Shown here: positions 52,380 to 61,315 of the stretch, piece by piece | Layout of the letters: every line of letters starts with the position of its first letter | How positions within the stretch are numbered: the stretch's first letter is position 1 | The notes under the pieces: model-generated | Told to the model about the DNA's origin: nothing | Seen by the model: only the letters and a program-made list of their open reading frames with translations | Database searches by the model: none | Made by a program: the position numbers and the translations under genes | Assembly (NCBI RefSeq): GCF_046614695.1 | Contig: NZ_JBKKHQ010000007.1 | Span: forward strand, 1 to 64,000 | Reading direction: 5' to 3' | Source of the DNA: Pokkaliibacter sp046614695 | Lineage (GTDB): Bacteria > Pseudomonadota > Gammaproteobacteria > Pseudomonadales > Balneatricaceae | DNA length: 64,000 nucleotides

Positions 52380-53045
52380 TCAGTAGTAGTTGGTGATGGC
52401 GATGCCCAGCATGATGACACCCAGAGCAAACACCCCAACCCATACATACCGCAGTAGACTGTTCTCTGGCATTTCAGTGCGTGTTGCATCCCACTGTGCC
52501 AGTAATTCATCGCTTTGTTCCTGCGCAGCCATTGCTTCGTCATGAGCGTCATCCTCGCTCTTGAGTAGCTGCTCTTCGAGTGCCTGCCATTGTTTGAGTG
52601 TGTCTTTGGCATTCTTCAGGCTGTCACTGTCATCCTCCTCTTTCGTTAAGACCTGTACCAGTTCCTGAAACAGCCTGCGCATCAGGTGTACCTGCAATAG
52701 TGGCTGACGCTGGTTGATCTCTGTATCCGGCTGAGGGCGGCAGCATTCCAATACATGACGAATGACCTCCGCGCTTTGGGTGTAATCTCCCTGTCTTGCC
52801 AGCCAGCGCGGGTATTCCAGTAAAACATGAGCCGCATAGGGAGTCGGGCTGGTCAGCATGCCATCATGCGCTTTGCGAAGTAGCGAAGTGGTTTTGCTGA
52901 CATCATTGGCAAGGTAGCTGAGGTGAGCGTCATGACGCCATTGCTGAATACGCTGATCCAGCAATGAAATCGCTCGTCGACGGGAAGACATCTCGTTAAA
53001 AGCGGAGATGCGATGAATCGGAGTGGCGGTCGTCGCCATAGCCAT
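52380..53045 (-). CDS. Unknown C-terminally membrane-anchored helical protein
   Basis: A 221-aa protein with a helical cytoplasmic part that resembles a few tetratricopeptide-like helices (LLEYPRWLARQGDYTQSAEVIRHVLECC), an acidic, Gln/Glu-rich section (EEDDSDSLKNAKDTLKQW..., about residues 137-185) and one C-terminal membrane segment (about 198-219). I do not recognise the family. The upstream ribosome site is poor. It precedes tRNA-Ile2 and the rpoD region. Confidence 0.6.
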   Translation of the reverse strand: MAMATTATPIHRISAFNEMSSRRRAISLLDQRIQQWRHDAHLSYLANDVSKTTSLLRKAHDGMLTSPTPYAAHVLLEYPRWLARQGDYTQSAEVIRHVLECCRPQPDTEINQRQPLLQVHLMRRLFQELVQVLTKEEDDSDSLKNAKDTLKQWQALEEQLLKSEDDAHDEAMAAQEQSDELLAQWDATRTEMPENSLLRYVWVGVFALGVIMLGIAITNYY

Positions 53046-53285
53046 GATGTCGCTCGCAGGGAGTTAACGAATGGTATTGCCATTCATGCTGCATTGCAGC
53101 CCGGATGACAAGGGCTGGCTGCCAAGACAGAGCGTCTGGCGCAGGAAACAACTGTGCGCTTGATGTGGCTCATGATTTTGGGAGCTCCTGAGCAAAGAGT
53201 AGACAGCAAGAAACAACAAAGCCCGCATGAGGCGGGCTTTTGAGGGGTATTTATAGACTGATTGAGACAGCTATAAACAGGTATG

Positions 53286-53361
<76 letters not shown>

Positions 53362-53448
53362 GAATGGCGCAGGATTATACCTTTGGCCTTATGTTCTGCC
53401 AACAGTTATCCCGTTAAAGCGTTGTTTTTCATGGTGTTGTGAAATAAA

Positions 53449-53472
53449 AAAGCCCTGCAATGGCAGGGCTTT
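53449..53472 (-). terminator. Terminator of rpoD
   Basis: The 10-bp stem AAAGCCCTGC / GCAGGGCTTT with a 4-nt loop is followed on the minus strand by a T run. It lies 16 nt past the rpoD stop. Confidence 0.88.
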
Positions 53473-53487
53473 ATCACACTTAGATGC

Positions 53488-55344
53488 TTACTCGTCCAGG
53501 AATGAACGAAGATGCTCGGAGCGAGTTGGATGACGCAGTTTGCGCAGCGCCTTGGCTTCGATCTGACGAATACGTTCACGTGTAACGTCAAACTGTTTGC
53601 CGACTTCCTCCAGCGTATGGTCGGTATTCATATCGATACCAAAACGCATACGCAGCACCTTGGCCTCACGCGCAGTCAGTGAAGAAAGAACTTCACGGGT
53701 AGCCTCGCGCAGGCCTTCAGAGGTGGCCGAATCCATTGGGGAAGACAGGTTAACGTCTTCGATAAAGTCGCCCAGCGAAGAGTCTTCATCATCACCAATG
53801 GGGGTTTCCATGGAGATAGGCTCTTTGGCGATCTTCAGGACCTTGCGAATTTTGTCTTCCGGCATGTCCATGCGCTCGCCCAGCTCTTCGGGAGTTGGCT
53901 CACGGCCCATTTCCTGAAGCATCTGACGCGAAATACGGTTCAGTTTGTTGATCGTTTCGATCATGTGTACCGGAATACGAATGGTACGTGCCTGGTCAGC
54001 GATAGAGCGGGTGATCGCCTGTCGAATCCACCATGTGGCATAAGTTGAGAACTTGTAGCCACGGCGGTACTCGAACTTATCGACCGCTTTCATCAAACCG
54101 ATGTTGCCTTCCTGAATCAGATCCAGGAACTGAAGTCCACGGTTGGTGTACTTCTTGGCAATAGAGATAACCAGACGCAGGTTGGCCTCTACCATCTCTT
54201 TCTTTGCGCGACGTGCGCGTGCTTCACCGATAGAGATGCGACGATTAACTTCCTTGATCTCACCCAGCTCCAGATTCACTTCATCCTGAATCTGGCGCAG
54301 CTTACGCTGGCAGCGCAGTAGATCGTCTTTGTTCTGTTCAATACCGCGAGAGTAAGGCTTTTCAGCATCAATCAGCTGATCAACCCACTCGCTGTTCACC
54401 TCGTTGCCGGGGAACATCTTGATAAAGTCTTTACGAGGCATGCGCGCACGACGCGTGCAGATCGTCATGATATTGCGTTCTTGTTCACGAACACGATCAA
54501 CAGCCAGGCGGACGCGGAATACCAAGCGATCAAAAATACGTGGAACCAGCTTGATAGGAGCAAAGAGCTCGCCCAGGCGCGCGAATGCCACCTGAGCTTC
54601 AGGTGTCTGACGACCCTGTTCACGCTCCAGCTGGATAGTCAGGCCAAACTGCTCGATGATCTCACCGAAACGCATGCGCGCTTCTTCAGGATCCGGGCCT
54701 TTGTCGCCTTCTTCCTTGGTGTCGCTGTTGTCGCTGTTTTCCTCATCGTCGTCATCGTCGCTATCATCTGAGGAGTCATCGTCCTGGATGTCCATATCGA
54801 CGTCTTCGTTTTCGACCAGTGAATATTCACTGTCATCAGCGTCAATGTAGCCACTGAACAGGTCGCTCAGGCGGCCGCCTTCTTCCTGTGCCTGTTCAAA
54901 GATCGCCAGTACTTCGGCAACTGATCCCGGGTAATAGACCAGTGCAGACATGACCTCGCGGATGCCTTCCTCGATGCGTTTGGCGATAACAATTTCGCCT
55001 TCACGGGTCAGTAGTTCGACGGTGCCCATTTCGCGCATGTACATGCGCACAGGGTCAGTTGTACGACCGACTTCGCCTTCAACGGCGGCCAGAACGGCGG
55101 CAGCTTCTTCAGCAGCGGCATCATCGGCGTCCTTGTCGGTCATTATCAGGGAATCAGCATCGGGAGCTTCCTCGACGACTGAAATCCCCATGTCATTGAT
55201 CATGCGGATAATGTCTTCCACCTGATCGGGATCGGAAATGTCCTCAGGCAGATGGTCATTAACTTCCGCGTAGGTGAGGTAGCCCTGCTCTTTGCCTTTG
55301 GCAATGAGCTCTTTCAGACGGGACTGTTGTGAACTTCCGGCCAT
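53488..55344 (-). CDS. rpoD: RNA polymerase primary sigma factor (sigma-70)
   Basis: Housekeeping sigma factor. The 618-aa protein has region 1.1, an acidic spacer (about residues 190-235, rich in Asp and Glu), region 2 ([40 protein letters not shown] with the -10 contacts), region 3 and region 4 ([39 protein letters not shown]). I chose the ATG giving [13 protein letters not shown]. The gene forms the macromolecular-synthesis cluster with dnaG, yqeY and rpsU. Confidence 0.97.
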   Translation of the reverse strand: [618 protein letters not shown]

Positions 55345-55388
55345 AGATACCCTATAAGAACTGACGCGAGTGAGGAACAAAGCCGCAT

Positions 55389-55394
55389 ATTATA
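55389..55394 (-). promoter_or_regulatory. -10 element upstream of rpoD
   Basis: A perfect TATAAT reads on the minus strand 45 nt ahead of the rpoD start. No convincing -35 lies at 17 nt, so other features may support it. Confidence 0.4.
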
Positions 55395-55499
55395 ACCCAA
55401 ATAACCGATTTAAGGCCACATGGGGACAGAAAGGAGCGGTTGTTTTTCGCGTCTAGATAATTGATTACTGTTGCTTATTTGTGTGCCGCCGGGCTTTTT

Positions 55500-57506
55500 T
55501 CAAGCCCCTTGTCCCTGTAAACGCTGTTGTAGTCGCAATCGGTGTGATGGCAAGTCGCGATACAGTGACTTTTCCTCTTCGGAGAGGCGGATGTTTTTCT
55601 GTAATTTTTCCTGTAGCTGTGCATATTGCACTGCAATGGCATCTATCTGCAGGCGAACCACATTGGTTTGCAGGAATCGGGCATCATCATTGTGATCCGC
55701 CCGAAAGCTGATATCTGATAGTTCGTCCAGAAAACGGCATGATGCGTTATTGGCAAAGTCAAAGGTGGTTGCCAGTTCGGCAAATCCTGCATCCTTGTGC
55801 TCTTTAAGCCATTCAAACAACGACAGCAAAAACTGCACTTCAGCATCTTCAAGCTGCTTGAGTGGGGTGAGGTCTTCATTAAGTTCCTGCGCAAGCGCGG
55901 GACTTCTTATTAGGGCCAGAATAGCGGCTCGGCAAGGGGAGAGTCGCAAGGTTTTTTGCGGATTGCGCTCGTAGGGCTGTTCTTTATCTTCCTTCCAGTT
56001 ACCGTTTTTACGCTGTTGTCCTTTCTTCTGGAATTTGCGCGGTGCTGGTGTGCTAAAGCTTGCGCTGTAATCCTCGTGATAAGGCTCGGGAGGCTCCATC
56101 TCATAAGCATCATAATGCTGGTCCTGCCAGTAGTGCTCTTCATCCATGGCAGGCTGGGCGGCAGATGTCTGAGACTCTTCAGGCATTGGTAGTGTCTTAT
56201 GGCTGGTGTGTTCCTGAGACCACTGAGAAAGGCGCTGACTGTCCATGCCGGTCAGTGCAGCCAGGTTGTCCATCAGTAGCTGTTTGAGAATCCCTGGCTT
56301 GATTTGCTCAATCAGTGGAAGGGCGCGCTTGCTAAGGTCTGCACGGCTTTCTGCGGATGCCATGTCGTCCTCACCCTTGAGGTGATCAAACAGAAAGTCT
56401 GAAAAGCGTTGAGCGCGATTGATCCGGCGTTGAAACTCATCAAGCCCTTCTCTCTGAATGAGACTGTCCGGGTCTTCACCCTCAGGCAAAAACAGAAAAC
56501 GTGCCTGTCGCCCATCTTCCATGAGGGGTAATACGGTCATCAGCGCGCGCTGGGCAGCGGTGCGGCCTGCGTTGTCGCCGTCAAAACAAAAAACAATCTC
56601 ATCGACGCGCTTGAAGAGCTGGCGAATATGGCTTTCGCTGGTGGCGGTACCAAGAGTGGCAACTGCCTCGTGCAGGCCATACTGTGCCAGCATGACCACA
56701 TCCATGTAGCCTTCAACGATCAGATAACGTTCAATTTTCTTACCGAACCGGCGGGCCTCGAAAAAGCCATACAGCTCCTGGTTCTTGTGGAATACCGGTG
56801 TCTCTGGTGAGTTCAGGTACTTGGGTTTTTCGTTGTTGAGCACGCGACCGCCAAAGCCGATGACTTTGCCCTTGGCATTACGAATTGGAAACATGATGCG
56901 GTCACGGAAGCGATCGTAGCAGCGGCCCTCGTCAGGTTTGTCGATCAGAAGGCCAGCATCAATTAGCTGCTGCTTGCGAACCTCGGAAGTGCCGAAGGTT
57001 TTGAGGACGTTATCCCAGCCTGCGGGCGCAAAGCCGATACGGAATGCGGCGGCAGTTCGGCCATTGAGGCCGCGATTTTTGAGGTACTGTACGGCTTTAT
57101 CACGATGAGAGTGACTCTTCAGCTGCTCGGCATACCACTGCGCAACGTCTTCCAGAATATTGAAAAGCGGGGTCTGTAGGTCTTCCTCGGCCTGATGTCC
57201 GCCAGCCTGTTCAGGAATTTCCATCCCGTTGCGCTTCGCCAGCGATTCAATGGCAGCGCGAAACTCGAGACGGTCGTATTCCATGATAAAGCCAAGGGCA
57301 TTACCGGACGCGCCACAACCAAAACAATAGTAAAATTGCTTGTCGGGACTGACTGTAAAAGAGGGGGATTTTTCCTGATGAAAAGGGCAGCAGGCAGAAT
57401 AGTTTTTGCCTGTCTTCTTCAAAGCTACCCGCTCATCCACGATATCCACGATATCGGTGCGGGCCAGAAGATCATCGATAAAACTTTGGGGTATCTTTCC
57501 GGCCAT
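55500..57506 (-). CDS. dnaG: DNA primase
   Basis: Makes RNA primers for lagging-strand synthesis. The 668-aa protein has the N-terminal CHC2 zinc finger (CPFHQEKSPSF...CFGCGASG, about residues 40-65), the RNA polymerase core with the TOPRIM acid motifs (YLIVEGYMDVVML, FDGDNAGR) and a C-terminal DnaB-interaction region. The family start MAGKIPQSFIDDLL is present. Between rpoD and yqeY, as expected for the rpsU-dnaG-rpoD cluster. Confidence 0.97.
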   Translation of the reverse strand: MAGKIPQSFIDDLLARTDIVDIVDERVALKKTGKNYSACCPFHQEKSPSFTVSPDKQFYYCFGCGASGNALGFIMEYDRLEFRAAIESLAKRNGMEIPEQAGGHQAEEDLQTPLFNILEDVAQWYAEQLKSHSHRDKAVQYLKNRGLNGRTAAAFRIGFAPAGWDNVLKTFGTSEVRKQQLIDAGLLIDKPDEGRCYDRFRDRIMFPIRNAKGKVIGFGGRVLNNEKPKYLNSPETPVFHKNQELYGFFEARRFGKKIERYLIVEGYMDVVMLAQYGLHEAVATLGTATSESHIRQLFKRVDEIVFCFDGDNAGRTAAQRALMTVLPLMEDGRQARFLFLPEGEDPDSLIQREGLDEFQRRINRAQRFSDFLFDHLKGEDDMASAESRADLSKRALPLIEQIKPGILKQLLMDNLAALTGMDSQRLSQWSQEHTSHKTLPMPEESQTSAAQPAMDEEHYWQDQHYDAYEMEPPEPYHEDYSASFSTPAPRKFQKKGQQRKNGNWKEDKEQPYERNPQKTLRLSPCRAAILALIRSPALAQELNEDLTPLKQLEDAEVQFLLSLFEWLKEHKDAGFAELATTFDFANNASCRFLDELSDISFRADHNDDARFLQTNVVRLQIDAIAVQYAQLQEKLQKNIRLSEEEKSLYRDLPSHRLRLQQRLQGQGA

Positions 57507-57624
57507 GGCTTTTTAATAGCTAAGACAATCCGGTACGAAAATCGTACAGGAAAGACAGATTACGGCATGGCCTCACGTGGGTAAACCCACACGGGGTCAG
57601 AAGATGTGAAGTACAGAGCCCTGC

Positions 57625-58080
57625 TTACTGGCTCAATCGCGCCTTCACTTTGCTGTTTAGCAGGGTCATGTCAGCTCGGCCCTGCGCACGGGCTTTAAGA
57701 CCGCCCATGACTTTGCCCATATCCTGCATCGAAGAAGCGCCGGTATCTCGGATAACTTCATCAAGCAGTTGGTCGATCTCATCATCACTCAGGGGGGCTG
57801 GAAGAAAAGTTTGAATCACCTCCATTTCGGCGGTTTCAATGTCAACGAGGTCTTGGCGACCGGCCTGAGCAAATTGCTCAATGGAATCGCGACGCTGTTT
57901 TTGCATCTTGTCCAGCACTGCAAGGATGCGGGCGTCGTCTAGTTCGATTCGTTCGTCGACTTCAATGCGCTTGATGTCTGCCAGTATCAGTCGGATGGTT
58001 CCCAGGCGTTTCTGGTCACGTGCACGCATCGCCTCTTTCATGGCGTCTGTAATGCGTGTTTTTAGTCCGGTCGCTGACAT
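57625..58080 (-). CDS. yqeY: YqeY-like GatB/YqeY domain protein
   Basis: A 151-aa helical protein of the GatB/YqeY family (IRLILADIKRIEVDERIELDD, MGKVMGGLKARAQGRADMTLLNSKVKARL). The domain also occurs on GatB, where it binds tRNA, so a tRNA-related role is likely but unproven. I used ATG 58080; a start five codons earlier is possible. It sits between rpsU and dnaG, a common insertion in this cluster. Confidence 0.9.
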   Translation of the reverse strand: MSATGLKTRITDAMKEAMRARDQKRLGTIRLILADIKRIEVDERIELDDARILAVLDKMQKQRRDSIEQFAQAGRQDLVDIETAEMEVIQTFLPAPLSDDEIDQLLDEVIRDTGASSMQDMGKVMGGLKARAQGRADMTLLNSKVKARLSQ

Positions 58081-58198
58081 GGCTGTTCCAGGCATTGAGG
58101 ATTAAATTCTTTGTCTGGCAGGCATTTTCCTGCTCACTGAGCGAGGCTCAGGACTCATATCAAGGCAGATAACCGATGGCTACCTGCAGCATGCGATC

Positions 58199-58414
58199 TT
58201 AGTACAGACGCTGCATGCGACGCTGTTCGCGAGACAGCTTTTTCAGGTGACGCTTAACAGCAGCGGCTGCATCACGCTTACGAACGGTAGTGGGCTTTTC
58301 GTAGCACTCACGACGACGAACTTCAGCCAGAACACCGGCTTTCTCGCAAGAACGCTTGAAGCGACGCAGAGCTACGTCAAATGGCTCGTTATCTTTAACT
58401 TTTACGCTAGGCAT
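58199..58414 (-). CDS. rpsU: Ribosomal protein S21
   Basis: A 71-aa small-subunit protein with the conserved N-terminus MPSVKVKDNEPFDVALRRFKR and the basic C-terminal region. It is the first gene of the rpsU-yqeY-dnaG-rpoD cluster and lies divergent from tsaD. Its own promoter is visible upstream. Confidence 0.98.
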   Translation of the reverse strand: MPSVKVKDNEPFDVALRRFKRSCEKAGVLAEVRRRECYEKPTTVRKRDAAAAVKRHLKKLSREQRRMQRLY

Positions 58415-58478
58415 TGAGATTCCTTAAACGTTGAGTGAATGATGCCGGCAAGCCGACAACCTTTTTACAGGCGCCCAC

Positions 58479-58507
58479 ATTCTAGAGACTGGAGCTTCGG
58501 ATGTAAA
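58479..58507 (-). promoter_or_regulatory. Promoter of rpsU
   Basis: Read on the minus strand: TTTACA, a 17-nt spacer, then TAGAAT, about 65 nt ahead of the rpsU start. Both hexamers are close to the sigma-70 consensus. Confidence 0.75.
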
Positions 58508-58560
58508 GCGGGTCGCGGCTCGGTGGCCCCGTTGTTTCTTGTAAAAACCTTCGGATGACT

Positions 58561-58588
58561 TTGGCTCTCAGCGGGGCGCTGTTATGAT
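58561..58588 (+). promoter_or_regulatory. Candidate promoter of tsaD
   Basis: TTGGCT, a 16-nt spacer, then TATGAT lies about 63 nt ahead of the tsaD start. It is divergent from the rpsU promoter. Confidence 0.45.
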
Positions 58589-58650
58589 TGCCGCCCTAAA
58601 TAATAAAGCCGTTACGGCGGTTTGCATGTAATCAGTGAAGGGCAGAGCTT

Positions 58651-59682
58651 ATGCGGGTGCTGGGGATTGAGTCCTCCTGCGACGAAACCGGGGTCGCAAT
58701 CTATGATTCAGAGCACGGGCTACTGGCCGATGCCTTGTTTTCTCAGGTTGAAATGCATGCCAAGTATGGTGGTGTGGTGCCTGAACTGGCCTCCCGCGAT
58801 CACGTACGTAAACTGTTGCCACTGGTTCGTGAAGTGCTTGAAAAAGCTGGCCTTGCGCCTTCTGATCTTGATGGTGTTGCGTACACCTCAGGTCCGGGGC
58901 TGATCGGCGCATTACTGGTCGGGGCTTCAACTGCCCGGGCAATGGCCATGGCCTGGGATGTTCCTGCGGTGGGGGTGCATCATATGGAAGGGCATTTGCT
59001 GGCCCCCATGCTGGAAGAGAATCCCCCTGAGTTTCCTTTTCTGGCGCTGCTGGTTTCTGGTGGACATACCCAGCTGGTGCGCGTCGATGGTATCGGCAAA
59101 TACCGTTTGATGGGTGAGTCCATGGATGATGCTGCCGGAGAAGCCTTCGATAAAACAGCAAAAATGCTGGGGTTGGGTTACCCCGGTGGGCCAAGGCTTG
59201 CTGCTCTGGCTGAGAAAGGTGTGCCAGGGCGTTTCACCTTCCCGCGGCCGATGACGACCAAGCCTGGTCTGGATTTTAGCTTCAGTGGGCTCAAAACGGC
59301 GGTGCTTAATGCCGTGACAGAGTGCCAGCAAAAGGGCGATCTGGACGAACAGACGCAGGCGGATATCTGTCATGCCTTTCAGGAGGCTGTCGTCGATACG
59401 CTGGTGATCAAGTGCAAGCGTGCGCTTAAAGAAGCACGGCTATCGCGGCTGGTGATTGCAGGTGGTGTGAGCGCGAATAAGCATTTGCGCGCGAGGCTTG
59501 AAACCGAACTGAAGTCGTTAAAAGCCAGCGTTTTCTACGCGCGGCCACAATTTTGTACCGATAATGGTGCCATGATTGCCTACGCTGGCTGCCAGCGACT
59601 GGTTGCCGGAGAACATCAGGATCTTGAAGTCGTGGTCAGGCCTCGCTGGCCGCTGAGTGAGCTTTCTGCGCCGGGGCAATAA
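58651..59682 (+). CDS. tsaD: tRNA t6A synthase subunit TsaD
   Basis: Transfers threonylcarbamoyl to A37 of ANN-reading tRNAs, with TsaB, TsaC and TsaE. The 343-aa ASKHA protein has VLGIESSCDETGVAI, the metal-binding HHMEGH (H near residue 111 and 115), SGGHTQLV and GGVSANKHLR near 275. It starts at ATG with AAGGGCAG upstream. tsaB is also encoded in this window. Confidence 0.97.
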   Translation: MRVLGIESSCDETGVAIYDSEHGLLADALFSQVEMHAKYGGVVPELASRDHVRKLLPLVREVLEKAGLAPSDLDGVAYTSGPGLIGALLVGASTARAMAMAWDVPAVGVHHMEGHLLAPMLEENPPEFPFLALLVSGGHTQLVRVDGIGKYRLMGESMDDAAGEAFDKTAKMLGLGYPGGPRLAALAEKGVPGRFTFPRPMTTKPGLDFSFSGLKTAVLNAVTECQQKGDLDEQTQADICHAFQEAVVDTLVIKCKRALKEARLSRLVIAGGVSANKHLRARLETELKSLKASVFYARPQFCTDNGAMIAYAGCQRLVAGEHQDLEVVVRPRWPLSELSAPGQ

Positions 59683-59762
59683 TCCCGGCAGCACTAAGTT
59701 CTAGTAAATAGAAATAGTGGTATTCGTAGAACGTTGTGCTGCTAGAAAGCGTTTAGCCTATG

Positions 59763-60332
59763 TCAGGACAGGCGCCAGGCGCGCAAGTTAGGCAGATGGC
59801 GGATAATCAGCACCAGACTGAGAAGGCAGGCGAGCAGGATAAACTCACTGGCCTGCCACCAGGCCAGAAAAGGGGCTGCCAGTGCTGCAACCAATGCGCC
59901 GCCTGCAGAGCGGTGCAGCAGGCTTAATCCGACCAGCCAGCAGGCCACTAACATCAGCGCGGTTATCGGGCTAACCACCAGCCAGCCGCCCAGTGCGGTG
60001 GCTACACCCTTGCCTCCCCGAAAGTTGAAAAAAACAGGTAGCAAATGGCCTATCACTGCGGCCAGAACCACTAAGCTCAAAACCAATGGACTGAATCCGC
60101 GTATTTCGCCAAGCCAAGCGGGTAACGCACCTTTGGCGACATCGATGATGAGTGTCAGGATTGCAGGGAGCTTTCCGCCAAGGCGCAGTACATTGGTGGC
60201 ACCAGGGTTGAGAGAACCTGTCGTGCGAGGGTCGGGCAAGCGAAAGCCCCGGCAAACGAGAATCGCCGCGTTGACTGAGCCAGCCAGATAGGCCAGCAGA
60301 ACAAGCAGGATGGCAAAACCGTCGACTGACAT
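59763..60332 (-). CDS. plsY: Glycerol-3-phosphate acyltransferase PlsY
   Basis: Acylates glycerol-3-phosphate using acyl-phosphate (made by PlsX). The 189-aa polytopic protein has about five membrane segments and the conserved loops GSLNPGATNVLRLGGK, VIGHLLPVFFNFRGGKGVATA and a final RHLPNLR. Start ATG follows AAGGA; a longer start 54 nt upstream would remove the N-terminal helix phasing. It is divergent from folB. Confidence 0.95.
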   Translation of the reverse strand: MSVDGFAILLVLLAYLAGSVNAAILVCRGFRLPDPRTTGSLNPGATNVLRLGGKLPAILTLIIDVAKGALPAWLGEIRGFSPLVLSLVVLAAVIGHLLPVFFNFRGGKGVATALGGWLVVSPITALMLVACWLVGLSLLHRSAGGALVAALAAPFLAWWQASEFILLACLLSLVLIIRHLPNLRAWRLS

Positions 60333-60406
60333 GAGGCATCCTTGGCAACAAGAGAGTCTGCGCCTAGCATACGTGGCTCGGATCAAAACGTCACCCGAGG
60401 AAACTA

Positions 60407-60763
60407 ATGGATAAAGTCTTTATTCAGGGCCTGGCCATTGAAACACTGATCGGTGTTTTTGACTGGGAGCGGGAGATTCGTCAGCGCCTGGTCTTGGATC
60501 TCGATATGTGGACCGACTTTGCTCAGGCTATTGCTGCCGATGATATTCTCAAAACACCGAGCTATAAGGATGTCGCTGATCAGGTCACTGCATTGGTGAA
60601 ATCAACCAGCTATGCCTTGGTTGAAAGCGTTGCCGAGGACGTTGCCGCATTGGTACTGGCGGAGTTTAACGTGCAGAAAGTTCGCGTCCGCGTGAATAAA
60701 CCCGGCGCAGTTATTGAAGCCGCAGTGGTGGGTGTGGAAGTCGAAAGGGAGCGTCGCGGGTGA
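60407..60763 (+). CDS. folB: Dihydroneopterin aldolase
   Basis: Cleaves dihydroneopterin to hydroxymethyl-dihydropterin in folate synthesis. The 118-aa protein has the family N-terminus MDKVFIQGLAIETLIGVFDWE, DYKDVADQVTAL-like SYKDVADQVTALV and the VESVAEDVAALVL segment. It overlaps folK by 4 nt (GTGA), so the two adjacent pathway enzymes are co-translated. Confidence 0.95.
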   Translation: MDKVFIQGLAIETLIGVFDWEREIRQRLVLDLDMWTDFAQAIAADDILKTPSYKDVADQVTALVKSTSYALVESVAEDVAALVLAEFNVQKVRVRVNKPGAVIEAAVVGVEVERERRG

Positions 60764-61287
60764 CAGAGCCCTTGCATGATGTTGCACTGAATTTGGGGAG
60801 CAACCTTGAGCCTGAGGTCAATCTTCGCCTCGGCATAGAGAAGTTGCGTGCTTTATTCGGTGCGCTGGAGCTGTCCCCGGTTTATCGAAGTCCGGCGGTG
60901 GGGTTTGACGGCCCGCCTTTTCTGAATCTTGCCGTTCGATTGCAAACGCTTCTCAGCCTTGAGGAACTGGCACAAACGCTGAGAGATATAGAGCTGTCAG
61001 GCGGACGTCCGGCGGATGCTCAAAAGTTCAGTTCGCGTACGCTGGATATTGATATCGTGCTTTTTGATGACCTGGTGGGCGTTTGTAGTTCGGCATCACG
61101 TCAGATACTGCTGCCGCGTCCGGATCTTTGTGATTACCCGCATATGCTCAAACCGATGGCTGATCTGATGCCGCAGGCATGTCACCCAACGGTTGGGCAG
61201 TCCTATGAGCAGTTGTGGGAAGAGATGCACAAGGGGCTTGGCGCTAATGCGCAGCTGTGTGAGGTGGTACTGGAAGGTCTCACCTGA
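60760..61287 (+). CDS. folK: 2-amino-4-hydroxy-6-hydroxymethyldihydropteridine pyrophosphokinase
   Basis: Pyrophosphorylates the FolB product. The 175-aa protein has ALNLGSNLEP (start region), the conserved SPVYRSPAVGFDGPPFLNLAV and SSRTLDIDIVLFDD, then LPRPDLCDYPHMLKPMADLMP. It starts at GTG overlapping the folB stop. Confidence 0.95.
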   Translation: MTEPLHDVALNLGSNLEPEVNLRLGIEKLRALFGALELSPVYRSPAVGFDGPPFLNLAVRLQTLLSLEELAQTLRDIELSGGRPADAQKFSSRTLDIDIVLFDDLVGVCSSASRQILLPRPDLCDYPHMLKPMADLMPQACHPTVGQSYEQLWEEMHKGLGANAQLCEVVLEGLT

Positions 61288-61315
61288 AACCTTCCTGAAG
61301 CGTGTGCGTTGCTAC

